Notes: a model not told the origin generated them from the sequence alone. Positions 33,778 through 42,802 are shown, counted from the first letter of the stretch. The stretch: DNA of 64,000 bases from Parvibaculaceae bacterium (GCA_028283765.1 JAPWJY010000007.1:1-64000); one strand, 5' to 3'. Translations and numbers: made by a program.

Positions 33778-35133
33778 ATGAGCGATCTGTCCATCATCGA
33801 CACCTTCATGAATACCTTCAGCAGCTACATCGACAGTGGCTTCGGGTTGCTGGGCGGCGATGTCGCTTTCCTGTCTACCACCCTGATCGGCATCGATGTC
33901 ACTCTCGCCGGGTTGTTCTGGGCGCTCGGCGGTGAAGACAATGTTCTCGCCCGTCTGATCCGCAAGGTGCTTTACGTCGGCGCCTTCGCCTACATCATCG
34001 AAAATTTCCAGCGCCTGTCCGCCATCGTCTACGGCTCTTTCGCTGGATTGGGCCTCAAGGCGTCGGGCAGCGCAGTTGCCGCCGCCGATCTCCTGAAGCC
34101 CGGCAAGATCGCCGCGGTCGGCTATCAGGCGGCGCATCCGCTGCTCGATCAAGTCGGCAATCTGGTCGGCTTTCCCGACATCTTCTCCAATGCCCTGACC
34201 GTCTTCGTGCTGCTGGTCGCGTGGTTCCTCGTGATCATCGCCTTTTTCATCCTGGCGATTCAGCTCTTCATCACCGTGCTGGAATTCAAGCTGACGACCC
34301 TGGCCGGTTTCGTGCTGGTGCCGTTCGCGCTGTGGAACAAGACCGCGTTTCTGGCGGAGCGGGTGCTCGGCAACGTGATTTCGTCGGGCATCAAGGTGAT
34401 GGTGCTGGCCGTCATCGTCGGCATCGCTTCGACGCTGTTTTCCACCTTTACCACGGGTCTGTCAGGCCAGGATGCCGATCTCGCCGCCGCTATGTCGGAG
34501 GTGCTGGGCGCCTTGACGCTGCTCGGTCTCGGTATTTTCGGTCCCGGCATCGCCGCCGGTTTGGTCTCCGGGGCGCCGCAATTGGGCGCTGGCGCGGCTT
34601 TGGGAACGGCGGGGGCCGCCGTTGGCGCGGCCCTGCTGACCGGTGGTGCCGCTCTCGCGGCTGGACGGATGGGGATCGGTGGCGGCCTTGCCGCAATCCG
34701 CGCCGGTACGGCGATGGGTTCAGCGGCGACTTCCGCCTATCAATTGGGACAGGCGACATCCGGTGCATCCGGAATGGCGGGTGTCGGCGCCGGTCTTGGC
34801 GGTGTTGCCCGTGCCGCCGGTGGATCGGTGATGCAGGGGGCTCGCTCCGTCGCCGGTCGTGCCGCCTCAAGTCTCAAATCCAGCGCCGATGCCGGACGCC
34901 GGGCCGCTTGGGAAGCGACCGGCGGCACACCGACGGCTTCCATGAAGGACGCCGCCGCATCGACGGGCGGGTCATCCAATTCAGCGTCAGCTCCGTCCGC
35001 GCCGCAATGGGCTCAACGCCTTCGCTCCGAGCAGCAAGCCCGTGCCCATCGCCACTCGGTCGAACAGGCCGTCAAGGACGGCGATCGGCCCGGGGCCGGA
35101 GCCAACCCGTCTCTCGATGACAAGGAGGTTTAA
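33778..35133 (+). CDS. trbL: TrbL, VirB6-like inner-membrane channel protein
   Basis: 451 residues with about six hydrophobic segments between residues 20 and 300 (for instance VFVLLVAWFLVIIAFFILAI). A Gly/Ala/Ser-rich C-terminal tail of about 120 residues follows, typical of TrbL. The conserved block IQLFITVLEFKLTTLAGFVL is present. It is an integral inner-membrane part of the mating channel. It lies between trbJ and trbF with gaps of 21 and 3 bases. Confidence 0.94.
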   Translation: MSDLSIIDTFMNTFSSYIDSGFGLLGGDVAFLSTTLIGIDVTLAGLFWALGGEDNVLARLIRKVLYVGAFAYIIENFQRLSAIVYGSFAGLGLKASGSAVAAADLLKPGKIAAVGYQAAHPLLDQVGNLVGFPDIFSNALTVFVLLVAWFLVIIAFFILAIQLFITVLEFKLTTLAGFVLVPFALWNKTAFLAERVLGNVISSGIKVMVLAVIVGIASTLFSTFTTGLSGQDADLAAAMSEVLGALTLLGLGIFGPGIAAGLVSGAPQLGAGAALGTAGAAVGAALLTGGAALAAGRMGIGGGLAAIRAGTAMGSAATSAYQLGQATSGASGMAGVGAGLGGVARAAGGSVMQGARSVAGRAASSLKSSADAGRRAAWEATGGTPTASMKDAAASTGGSSNSASAPSAPQWAQRLRSEQQARAHRHSVEQAVKDGDRPGAGANPSLDDKEV

Positions 35134-35136
35134 CCC

Positions 35137-35871
35137 ATGCAGTTCCGCCGATCGCTTCAACGCTACGGGCAAACGCCCGAACCCGTCACCCCTTACCAAA
35201 AGGCCGAACAGCTCTGGGACGATCGCATCGGTTCGGCCCGGGTCCAGGCCAGGAACTGGCGGCTCATGGCCTTCGGTTGCTTCGCGCTGTCGGCGGGTCT
35301 GTCTGCTGCGCTGGCTTGGCAATCCATGCAGAGCCGCGTGGTCCCTTACGTCGTCGAAGTCAACAAATTCGGCGAAGTTCATGCGGTGGCACCCGCCATC
35401 CAGAACTATCAACCGACCGACGCGCAAATCGCTTGGTTCCTGGCCCGCTTCATCACCAACGTCCGCGCGGTTTCGACCGATCCGGTGCTGGTGCGCAAGG
35501 ATTGGCTGGCAGCCTACGATTTCGCCACCGACCGAGCCGCCCTTTTTCTCAACGATTACGCCCGCCAGACCGATCCCTTCGGCCAGATCGGCACCCGCAG
35601 TGTCTCGGTACAGATGACCAGCGTCGTCCGCGCCTCCGACAGCTCGTTCCAGGTCAAATGGACCGAACAGGTGTTCGAGCGCGGCAGCCTTGCCTCGACG
35701 TCCCGCTGGACCGCCATCCTCGGCATCGTGCTTCAGCCCCCGCGCACGGCGGAGCAACTCCGCAAGAACCCGCTCGGGTTGTTCGTCAACGCCATCGACT
35801 GGTCGCGGGAATTCGAGGCAACCACGCCCGCTACTTCACCCTCCGATCCGAAAAAGGATGTCGTCCCATGA
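35137..35871 (+). CDS. trbF: TrbF, VirB8-like protein
   Basis: 244 residues. It starts FRRSLQRYGQTPEPVTPYQKA, followed by a single membrane segment (about 45-65) and a periplasmic NTF2-like domain with WTEQVFERG and RWTAILGIVLQPPRTAEQLRKNPLG. It nucleates assembly of the inner-membrane complex. Its stop overlaps the trbG start (ATGA). Confidence 0.94.
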   Translation: MQFRRSLQRYGQTPEPVTPYQKAEQLWDDRIGSARVQARNWRLMAFGCFALSAGLSAALAWQSMQSRVVPYVVEVNKFGEVHAVAPAIQNYQPTDAQIAWFLARFITNVRAVSTDPVLVRKDWLAAYDFATDRAALFLNDYARQTDPFGQIGTRSVSVQMTSVVRASDSSFQVKWTEQVFERGSLASTSRWTAILGIVLQPPRTAEQLRKNPLGLFVNAIDWSREFEATTPATSPSDPKKDVVP

Positions 35872-36851
35872 AACCTTTATTCTCCCTGCTCCTTGCCTCC
35901 GTTTCCGCGCTCTCGCTGGCCGCTTGCGCCACGACCGATCCGCCGCCACGAATTGCCTATGACGCGGCGGATTTCACGCAAGCCGCCGTCGAGCCCGAGG
36001 CGCCGAAGCCGGTCAAAATCGTCGAGGTGCCAAAGGTGCTGCCGCTGCCGGGCCAGCTTCAACCTCTTCCCGGCAAGGTCAAGCCCGACACGCGCCCGCC
36101 AACCCAGCGGGTGGAGGACGCCAACAGGGCCGCGACAGAGGAGCCGACCAAATACGGCTACATCAACGCCATCCAGGTCTATCCCTTTGCCGATGGCGCG
36201 CTCTATAGCCTCTATGCTGCGCCGGAACGGGTAAGCGACATCACCCTCGAACCCGGCGAGAAACTGATTGCGGTGTCCGCCGGCGACACTGTGCGTTGGG
36301 TGATCGGCAACACCGTCAGTGGGGCGGGCGAAAGCCAACAGGTCCATGTGTTGGTGAAACCGTTCGCACCGGGCATCAAGACCAATCTCATCATCACCAC
36401 CGACCGGCGCACCTATCATCTGCAATTGGAGAGTACGGAGAAGACTGCGATGGCGGCGGTGTCCTGGACCTATCCGCAGGAGCAGCTCTTGACATTTCAT
36501 CGCCAGAACGCTGAAGCCGACGCGGTCCAGCCGGTCGCTTCCAATCTGGCGCTCGATCATATCCGCTTCCGCTATGCCGTCACCGGTGACGATCCGCCAT
36601 GGAAGCCGCTGCGGGCCTTCGACGATGGCAGCAAGGTCTACATCGAATTCCCCCGCCGGATCGATCAGGGCGAGGCGCCACCGCTGTTCATCGTCGGCGC
36701 CGATGGCGGCAATCAGCTCGTCAATTACCGCATGCGCGGAAACTACTACATCGTCGATCGCCTGTTCGCCGCCGCCGAACTGCGCCTCGGCACCAAGCCG
36801 CAACAGGTGGTGCGTATCACCCGGACGGATGGCACGGGGACCGGACCATGA
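35868..36851 (+). CDS. trbG: TrbG, VirB9/CagX-like protein
   Basis: 327 residues from ATG 35868. The signal peptide ends in a lipobox-like LSLAAC, so it may be a lipoprotein. The CagX domain shows ALYSLYAAPERVSDITLEPGE near residue 105, RTYHLQLEST and a C-terminal ADGGNQLVNYRMRGNYYIVDR block that contacts VirB7/VirB10 partners. It forms the outer-membrane core complex with TrbI, whose ATG it overlaps. Confidence 0.95.
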   Translation: MKPLFSLLLASVSALSLAACATTDPPPRIAYDAADFTQAAVEPEAPKPVKIVEVPKVLPLPGQLQPLPGKVKPDTRPPTQRVEDANRAATEEPTKYGYINAIQVYPFADGALYSLYAAPERVSDITLEPGEKLIAVSAGDTVRWVIGNTVSGAGESQQVHVLVKPFAPGIKTNLIITTDRRTYHLQLESTEKTAMAAVSWTYPQEQLLTFHRQNAEADAVQPVASNLALDHIRFRYAVTGDDPPWKPLRAFDDGSKVYIEFPRRIDQGEAPPLFIVGADGGNQLVNYRMRGNYYIVDRLFAAAELRLGTKPQQVVRITRTDGTGTGP

Positions 36852-38011
36852 CGGAGAAGCAGACCACCGACCGTCTCGATCTGCGCGCCGGCCCGCGTCC
36901 CCGCATCGTGCGTTTCCGGCGCGGCGTGGTGATCGGTGCCACCGCGCTGGCCTCCGGCGTGCTGATCGGCGTCACCATGATTGCCCTGCACGGGCCGATA
37001 TCGCGCGGCCCATCGGAACATCCAGAACTGTACGACACCGGCAAAAAGCCCACCGCCGATGGTCTTGCCGCCTTACCGGGGGACTATTCGCAATTGAAGC
37101 AGCAGATCCCGGTGTTGGGGCCGCCGCTGCCCGGCGATCTCGGAATGGCCATCGTCGCCCATCAACGGGAAAGCGGAGCCAATCCTTCAGCCGAGGAACA
37201 GCGTCTGGCGAGCCAAGCCTTGCACGCGCGTGAATCCGGCGTGTTGTTCCGTGTCGATAACCGGCCGGAAGCCACCACCACCGAACCATCGAAGTCGGCC
37301 ACGGCGGCGACATCGCAACCCCAAAACGACCGGCTGACGCTCGACCCCGAGCGCGATCAAAACGACCAGCAGCGCAAACTCGACTTCGTGCATCAGCGGG
37401 ACGCGACTGGCATCTACAACCCCCACGCCCTGCAAACGCCGGCCTCACCTTATGAGGTGATGGCGGGGAGCATTATCGCCGCCAGTCTCATCACCGGGGT
37501 CAATTCCGATCTACCGGGGCTCGTCGTAGCCCAGGTGACCGAGAACGTCTACGACACCGCGACCGGACGGATTCTTCTCATCCCGCAAGGCACTCGGCTG
37601 ATCGGCGCCTATGACAGCGTCGTCGCCTTTGGCCAATCCTGCGCCCTCTTGGTCTGGCAGCGGCTCATCCTGCCGGACGGTTCCTCCATCCAGATCGACA
37701 ATCTGCCCGCGACCGATGCCGCCGGTTATACCGGCCTTGAAGACGAGGTGGACTATCACACCTGGACATTGCTCAAAGGCGTCGCTCTTTCGACGTTACT
37801 CGGGGTGGGCTCCCAGGTCGGGACAACCGCCAACCAGAACGACCTCATCCAGGCGCTGCGGCAATCCACCCTGCAAACCACCAATCAGGCCGGACAACGG
37901 ATTGTAGAGAAGGATCTCAACATCCAGCCGACCATCACCATCCGCCCCGGCTGGCCGATCCGCATCATCGTCCACAAGGATTTGATCCTCAAAGCCTATC
38001 AAGGAAATTGA
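36848..38011 (+). CDS. trbI: TrbI, VirB10-like protein
   Basis: 387 residues. A short cytoplasmic N-terminus, one membrane segment (about 20-45) and a Pro- and Gln-rich linker precede the beta-barrel domain. That domain carries the family signatures YEVMAGSIIAASLITGVNSDLPG, ILLIPQGTRLIGAYDS and PGWPIRIIVHKDLIL. It bridges both membranes. It is the last of the pore genes and is followed by DUF2274 after three bases. Confidence 0.95.
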   Translation: MTEKQTTDRLDLRAGPRPRIVRFRRGVVIGATALASGVLIGVTMIALHGPISRGPSEHPELYDTGKKPTADGLAALPGDYSQLKQQIPVLGPPLPGDLGMAIVAHQRESGANPSAEEQRLASQALHARESGVLFRVDNRPEATTTEPSKSATAATSQPQNDRLTLDPERDQNDQQRKLDFVHQRDATGIYNPHALQTPASPYEVMAGSIIAASLITGVNSDLPGLVVAQVTENVYDTATGRILLIPQGTRLIGAYDSVVAFGQSCALLVWQRLILPDGSSIQIDNLPATDAAGYTGLEDEVDYHTWTLLKGVALSTLLGVGSQVGTTANQNDLIQALRQSTLQTTNQAGQRIVEKDLNIQPTITIRPGWPIRIIVHKDLILKAYQGN

Positions 38012-38013
38012 CC

Positions 38014-38361
38014 ATGCTGAAACTCGCCAAGCTGCCGGATCGCACACCGGCCAAGATCACCATTACCGTCAGTGCCGAATTGAATCAGGCACTACACCGC
38101 TACGCCGCGCTTTACCGCGACACCTATGGCGAAGCGGAATCCGTCATCGAACTCATCCCCTTCATGCTGGATGCCTTCCTCGACAGCGACCGCGATTTCG
38201 CCAAGGCGCGGAAGGAAGGCGAACTGGAAACGGAAGTGGACCCGCCGCCTCTTCGCGGCCGCGGCGCTCGAAAGGCCGGGGCACGATCCAACGCGAACGT
38301 CGCGGCAGGATTGCCAGCAATGTCCCCCACATCATCCGTACCCCAAAGACAGGAGGAGTAG
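38014..38361 (+). CDS. DUF2274 protein
   Basis: 115 residues beginning MLKLAKLPDRTPAKITITVS, the DUF2274 signature. The N-terminal 75 residues (TVSAELNQALHRYAALY, then ESVIELIPFMLDAFLDSDRDF) look like a ribbon-helix-helix-type DNA-binding fold. The rest is disordered. It regularly follows trbI in this ICE type and may regulate transfer; no function is proven. Confidence 0.88.
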   Translation: MLKLAKLPDRTPAKITITVSAELNQALHRYAALYRDTYGEAESVIELIPFMLDAFLDSDRDFAKARKEGELETEVDPPPLRGRGARKAGARSNANVAAGLPAMSPTSSVPQRQEE

Positions 38362-38679
38362 ATGCAGATTGGCAATTTCACCTTATCGAAGGATGGCGGC
38401 TGGAGCGGCTCCGTCCGCACGCTCACCATCGACGCCAAGATCCGGCTTGTTCCTAATGACGACCGCAGCAGCGACAATGCGCCCGCCTTCCGGATTCTCG
38501 CCGGCACCACCCGCATCGGCGACGCCTGGGAAGCCCGCACTGGCGGAGATAATCCCAAGACTTACTGGCGCTTGCGTCTCGACGATCCCGCCCTGTCCGA
38601 ACCTCTCACCGCCGCCTTGTTCTCCGCCGAGGATAGCAGCACGGCCCATCTGGTGTGGAACCGGAGGCGGGAGGGGTGA
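38362..38679 (+). CDS. DUF736 family protein (copy 2)
   Basis: 105 residues starting MQIGNFTLSKDGGWSGSVRT, with the DUF736 pattern TIDAKIRLVPND, NAPAFRILAG and TYWRLRLDDPALSEPLTAALF. It follows DUF2274 with no gap and belongs to the end of the trb operon. It is a diverged paralogue of the copy at 15131-15469. The function is unknown. Confidence 0.88.
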   Translation: MQIGNFTLSKDGGWSGSVRTLTIDAKIRLVPNDDRSSDNAPAFRILAGTTRIGDAWEARTGGDNPKTYWRLRLDDPALSEPLTAALFSAEDSSTAHLVWNRRREG

Positions 38680-38735
38680 ACAAAGCCATTTATGATCGCC
38701 GGTCCGATTGCGCCGCGAAAGCAGGTGTGATACAA

Positions 38736-38767
38736 ATACTCGGCACTTTTCAGTTATTGCCGAGTAT
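38736..38767. promoter_or_regulatory. AbiE operator: perfect inverted repeat
   Basis: ATACTCGGCA (38736-38745) and TGCCGAGTAT (38758-38767) are perfect inverted 10-bp arms with a 12-bp spacer, eight bases before the AbiEi start. AbiEi-type antitoxins are known to bind inverted repeats in their own promoter and repress it, so this is the likely autoregulatory site. Confidence 0.75.
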
Positions 38768-38774
38768 ACGGAAC

Positions 38775-39419
38775 ATGCCGGTCACTGCCAACGAAATGCG
38801 GCCACGGGAAGCGCCGCCAAGAGAATCACTGAAGGACCGCGCGCTCACCCTAGCCAAGGAGCGCGGCATTGCGCGTTCGCGTGACTTTGATGCGGCGGGC
38901 GTCCCGCGCGCCACGCTGCGGCGGCTACAAGACCAGGGCCTTCTCGTGCGCATGGGCCGTGGCCTCTACCAGCTTGCCGACATGGAAAGCTCCCCGTCCC
39001 ATAGCCTTGCCGAGGCGGCCCGGGCCGTGCCCCATGGCACTATCTGCCTGCTGTCCGCGCTTCGCTTCCATGACCTCACCACGCAACTGCCCCATCAGGT
39101 TTGGCTGCTGATCGGCCACAAGAAATGGGCGCCGAAGAATCCTCCGGTGTCGCTGCGCATCATGCGCGCTACAGGCGAGGCCCTGACGGCAGGCGTGGAA
39201 ATTCATGTCATCGAGCAGGTGGAGGTGCCCATCACCAACCCGGCCAAGACCGTCGCCGACTGTTTCAAATATCGCGGCCAGGTCGGCCTCGATGTCGCCA
39301 TCGAAGCGCTCAGGGACTGTATCCGCACCCGCCGCGCCACCGCCGATGACCTCTGGCGGTTTGCCGCTATCGACCGCGTGCAGAATGTCATGCGGCCCTA
39401 TATGGAGGCGATTCTGTGA
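38775..39419 (+). CDS. abiEi: AbiEi-type antitoxin (type IV TA)
   Basis: 214 residues from ATG 38775; an upstream in-frame start at 38655 would run through the operator and is unlikely. An N-terminal winged helix (ALTLAKERGIARSRDFDAAGVPRATLRRLQDQGLLVRMGRGLYQL) is followed by the AbiEi C-terminal domain (HGTICLLSALRFHDLTTQLPHQVWLLI, with ITNPAKTVADCFKY). It represses its own promoter and neutralises AbiEii. Its stop overlaps the GTG of the toxin gene. Confidence 0.93.
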   Translation: MPVTANEMRPREAPPRESLKDRALTLAKERGIARSRDFDAAGVPRATLRRLQDQGLLVRMGRGLYQLADMESSPSHSLAEAARAVPHGTICLLSALRFHDLTTQLPHQVWLLIGHKKWAPKNPPVSLRIMRATGEALTAGVEIHVIEQVEVPITNPAKTVADCFKYRGQVGLDVAIEALRDCIRTRRATADDLWRFAAIDRVQNVMRPYMEAIL

Positions 39420-40336
39420 CCGCCAAACCGCCGCTCAAGAACGTCGGCGCTTCCGTCAGGGCGCGTCTCACCCGCATCGCCCGAGAGCGCAAGGAAGACG
39501 TCCAGCTCGCGCTTACCCGCTACGCTATCGAACGGTTCCTCTACCGGCTCGGCCAGTCCGCCCATCGGGACCGTTTCGTCCTCAAAGGCGCGATGCTGTT
39601 CAGCCTGTGGACGCCCACGCCCTATCGGGCGACCGGCGACCTTGATCTTCTGGGTTATGGCGATGCCGCTCCGGAACGGATTGCGAGCGCCTTCCGGGAT
39701 ATCTGCATGATCGACGTCGCGGCTGACGGCGTTGTGTTCAAGCCCGAAACCTTGCGGGCTGAACCGGCCAGGGCCGAAGACGAATATAGCGGCGTGCGGG
39801 CCGCGATGATTGCCGAGATGGCTGGTGCGCGTTTGCCCATCCAGATCGATGTCGGCTTCGGCGATGCCGTGACCCCGGCCGCGCGCGAAATCGATTATCC
39901 GTCGCTGCTCGACATGCCGACACCCCGGCTTCTGGCCTATCCGCCCGAAACGGTGGTGGCCGAGAAATTCCAGGCGCTGGTCGCGCTCGGTATGCTCAAC
40001 AGCCGCATGAAAGATTTCTTCGATCTTTGGGCGATCGGAGAGACCTTTTCCTTCGACGGCTCCGTCCTCGCCGAAGCGGTTCGGGCGACCTTCGCGCGCC
40101 GCGACACGGCCCTGCCACGGCAAACGCCCATCGCTTTGACTGCGGCCTTTGCCGAGGTCGCCGCGAAGCAAGCCCAGTGGCGTGGATTTCTGCGTCGCAC
40201 GGCGCTGTCCATGGCGCCGGAACCCTTCGCCGACATCCAGACCAAGGTGGCGGCGTTCGTTCTGCCGCCAACAACGGCGCTCGCCGATGGTTCCGCCTTC
40301 ACCGGAAAATGGGAACCGGGCGGCCCCTGGCGATAG
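39416..40336 (+). CDS. abiEii: AbiEii-type nucleotidyltransferase toxin
   Basis: 306 residues from GTG 39416, overlapping the antitoxin stop (GTGA). The nucleotidyltransferase motifs are FVLKGAMLFSLW, then RATGDLDLLGYG (catalytic Asp pair), IQIDVGFGD and the helix PETVVAEKFQALVALGMLNSRMKDFFDLW. AbiEii/MenT-type toxins modify tRNA or other nucleotide targets, stopping growth during phage infection, and stabilise the element that carries them. It is the last gene before the inferred right end of the ICE. Confidence 0.93.
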   Translation: MTAKPPLKNVGASVRARLTRIARERKEDVQLALTRYAIERFLYRLGQSAHRDRFVLKGAMLFSLWTPTPYRATGDLDLLGYGDAAPERIASAFRDICMIDVAADGVVFKPETLRAEPARAEDEYSGVRAAMIAEMAGARLPIQIDVGFGDAVTPAAREIDYPSLLDMPTPRLLAYPPETVVAEKFQALVALGMLNSRMKDFFDLWAIGETFSFDGSVLAEAVRATFARRDTALPRQTPIALTAAFAEVAAKQAQWRGFLRRTALSMAPEPFADIQTKVAAFVLPPTTALADGSAFTGKWEPGGPWR

Positions 40337-40441
40337 CACTCCCATCTACGCGCTCGCGCCAACCAGCACGCCCACCTCTCTCATCAGCACACCGATTTCA
40401 GGAGCCGGAGCCAGCCAAAAAGTTCTATAAGCTTCCAGGAA

Positions 40442-40450
40442 CCCCAGCCA
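40442..40450 (+). repeat. Candidate attR: copy of the tRNA-Gln 3' end
   Basis: CCCCAGCCA here repeats the last nine bases of tRNA-Gln (6492-6500) in the same orientation, 106 bases after the AbiEii stop and just before the host esterase remnant. It marks the probable right boundary of the ICE. Confidence 0.45.
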
Positions 40451-40481
40451 GCTACCTGACATGGATATGTTGCCCCGGCTG

Positions 40482-41445
40482 TTATGGGTTACCCGGCGAT
40501 GGCCGGGTTTTTCTTGCGGTTGAGAACCGGAGGATGGCGGAGAACACGGCCATGAAGGCCGACATATGGTTCTCGCCTGCGAGCAGCCGATGTTCGACGG
40601 ACAGTCCCGGAATATCGAGGCTGGCAAGATATTCAGCCATGTATTGCGTATCGGCGGACATCTTTTCGCTGATTTCAGGCTTGCCTGGAGATTCATCATC
40701 TCCCACGGCGAGGAACACGTCTGCCTCAAGATCATGGGGCAGGTTTCGGGCCATCGCCTGGACGTCCTTTATCAGCCGGCTGTCGTCCCACCACAACGAG
40801 GGGCTGACGGCGGCATATCTGCTGAATGACCGGGGGCCGCGTCAGCAGCGCGTAAAGCGTGAAAAAGCCACCGAACGAGGCGCCGCACAATATCTGGCGA
40901 CCGGTATTTATCGGATAGCGAGCCGCTAGGCTGGTGCGCAGGGGGCCGCTCAGAAAATCGAGGAAATCGTCGGCGCCGCCCGGCTGATGCCATGGCGCGC
41001 CCTGCATGAAACGGTCGCCAAGTTTTCGGGATTTATGTGCGGGCAGATAGTCATAGGCGCGGCGGCCCATATCGAAGGGCGCAGCGCCGGGATAGCCGAC
41101 CGCCACGATCATCAGCGGCTCAATCCGCGCTTCTTCATGGAATTTCGCCTGAAACCGCAATGCATCTGCCGCGCCGGCGATGCAGGCATTGCCGTCGAGA
41201 AGGTAAAGCACCGGATAGCCCTCGGGCGGAGGTGAAGCCGCAGGCAATACGACGAATATCTCATAGCCGCCGGCGGGGCCGGTCGTGTTGTACTGCTGGA
41301 CGTCGGTGACAAGATAGCCATTGCCAACATCTTGCAGCATCCCCTCCTTGCGCCGGATCGCACGGTGATGGATCAACCGCCGCTTCCGGCCAGACATGAC
41401 CGAACGGACAATCAGGCGGAATATTTGATGGGCCATGTGGAACAT
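40482..41445 (-). pseudogene. Siderophore-esterase-like alpha/beta hydrolase, frameshifted
   Basis: Two overlapping minus-strand frames (41445-40732 and 40796-40482) together form one esterase of the PF00756 (BesA/IroE/Fes-like) type. The first carries YPVLYLLDGNAC and the Ser elbow CGASFGGFFTL. The second carries LWWDDSRLI and the His segment AGENHMS. Removing one C from the five-C run (plus strand G5 at 40832-40836) restores TRPRSFSRYAAVSPSLWW across the break. The gene is thus broken by a 1-base insertion, or there is a homopolymer sequencing error. Start codon uncertain. The C-terminal codons run through the hairpin next to the ICE end. Confidence 0.75.
40491..40512 (+). terminator. Terminator at the right ICE junction
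   Basis: ACCCGGC (40491-40497), loop GATG, then GCCGGGT (40502-40508) followed by a T-run. On the plus strand it would stop transcription leaving the ICE. It overlaps the last codons of the esterase remnant on the minus strand. Confidence 0.6.
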
Positions 41446-41595
41446 CGGTTCTTACATTGGTATTGGCGGGTTTCCGGCGACAGCCTGTCAGCCAGGCGTT
41501 TTGTTCTGAGACTGACGCACAAGAATTATCTTATTAATAATTATTTGCAAATGTAGGGGCGGCTTCACCTCCGGGTTGGATCAGGGAAATGGCGC

Positions 41596-42699
41596 TCATC
41601 GTTCGGGCGACCCTTGCGAGGTTACCTCTTGAACGCTTCGCTTCGAGGCATCCCGCCGCCATCTGTGCCTTGCCTTCGAGAGGGCGCTCGCATCGCCGAA
41701 ACCCAGAAGCTCGGCGATCTCGCTCTGACTGCGGTGTCCGGATTTTTTGAGTTCAGCATCGACTTCCTGGCGCACGAGGTCGACGAGGCCGGAAAAGGTC
41801 AATCCGTAGCCGGCGAGACGCCGCTGTAACGTCCTGGTGCCCAGACGGCATTGCTGCCCCACCATTTCGACGTTCACTCTCCCCGTGCTGAGGCCACGGC
41901 GAATTGCCCATCGAATGCGTCCTAAATCATCGCCCGGCGGCGGTAGGCCTTCCAGCTCCTGTTCGACATATTGAGTAAGGATCAGCAGAAGCTTTGGATC
42001 GGCGCCCTGGATGGGCTGAGCTAGGTTCAGGGCTTCGTAGCGCAGCGCGTTGTCCCTGTCGCCATAAGCGACGTGGCAGCCGAAATGCTCTGTCAGTCTG
42101 CGTTCTACCTCCTTGTCGGCGTGCTGGACCCTGACCTCTACCGGGCGGAGCGCGCGCCCCGCGAGCCGCTGGGCCACGGCATGAAAGATAGCGAGCGTGC
42201 ATTCGGTGTCGTGACGCCGGAAATGCTCTTCCAGTCCTTGTACGTCATATCGGATTTCGAAATATCCATCGGCCGTGATTTTCCAGTCGAACGCATCGCC
42301 TTGCTGCTGGTAATCGATGAAGCGCTGTGCGAGCGCCATCGCGTCGCCGAGGGTTGAGGAATTGAGCAGCAGATATCCATAAGCGCCGAGATCGCTCGCC
42401 TGGAATCGCGCGCCTAATTTGAGGCCGAATGAATCATCGCCGCTTGCCTCTGCCGCCCATGTGAGGAATCTCGCAAGCTGCTTGAGAGGAACGCGTGAGC
42501 CGGTGGGCTGCGGGGCGAGGGGCGGCAGGCTGATCGTCTCGAAAAAGTGCTCGGGCCGGAGACCCATTTCAATTGCCAGTCCAATGGCCCGGTCGAAAAC
42601 TATTCCAAAAATAAGTGCTTGGGCGCCATTGGCTTCGGGAGAGGTGCCGCCAGGCGTTTTCAATTTCTGACGTGTCGCCATAGGACTGGTTCTTGTCAT
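41596..42699 (-). CDS. AraC-family transcriptional regulator (OruR/ArgR-like)
   Basis: 367 residues; a second start at 42681 is possible. The N-terminal PF12625-type ligand domain (about 35-220) contains RFLTWAAEASGDDSFGLKLGARF. The C-terminal AraC HTH (about 265-355) shows VNVEMVGQQCRLGTRTLQRRLAGYG and a second helix-turn-helix with HRSQSEIAELLGFGDASALSKARHRW. It is divergent from the FAD oxidase gene, with about 100 bases between the coding regions, and is its probable regulator. The ligand domain class often responds to amino acids or fatty-acid-like molecules. Confidence 0.9.
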   Translation of the reverse strand: MTRTSPMATRQKLKTPGGTSPEANGAQALIFGIVFDRAIGLAIEMGLRPEHFFETISLPPLAPQPTGSRVPLKQLARFLTWAAEASGDDSFGLKLGARFQASDLGAYGYLLLNSSTLGDAMALAQRFIDYQQQGDAFDWKITADGYFEIRYDVQGLEEHFRRHDTECTLAIFHAVAQRLAGRALRPVEVRVQHADKEVERRLTEHFGCHVAYGDRDNALRYEALNLAQPIQGADPKLLLILTQYVEQELEGLPPPGDDLGRIRWAIRRGLSTGRVNVEMVGQQCRLGTRTLQRRLAGYGLTFSGLVDLVRQEVDAELKKSGHRSQSEIAELLGFGDASALSKARHRWRRDASKRSVQEVTSQGSPER

Positions 42700-42802
42700 T
42701 TAAAGACATGGGCGGCTTGATCCTTAACGCTAGGCTGAACTTTGTTCAATGGCGGTGATGCGTGATCAGCCGGGCGCTGCCAGACAGGATGAGGGAAATT
42801 CC

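Larger units (their letters stand above)
6501..40450 (+). mobile_element. Integrative and conjugative element, RP4/Tn4371-type, degenerate
   Basis: About 34 kb between the tRNA-Gln 3' end and a repeat of its last nine bases. It carries maintenance genes (parB, Toprim primase-like, DUF2493), DNA processing genes (relaxase, traG), the mating-pore set trbBCDEJLFGI, traF, a transglycosylase and a terminal AbiE toxin-antitoxin pair, nearly all on the plus strand. No complete integrase, ParA or TrbK is seen, the relaxase is frameshifted and an IS110-family copy is inserted. It therefore looks like an element that can no longer move on its own. The boundaries are inferred from gene content and the 9-bp repeat. 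Confidence 0.8.
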
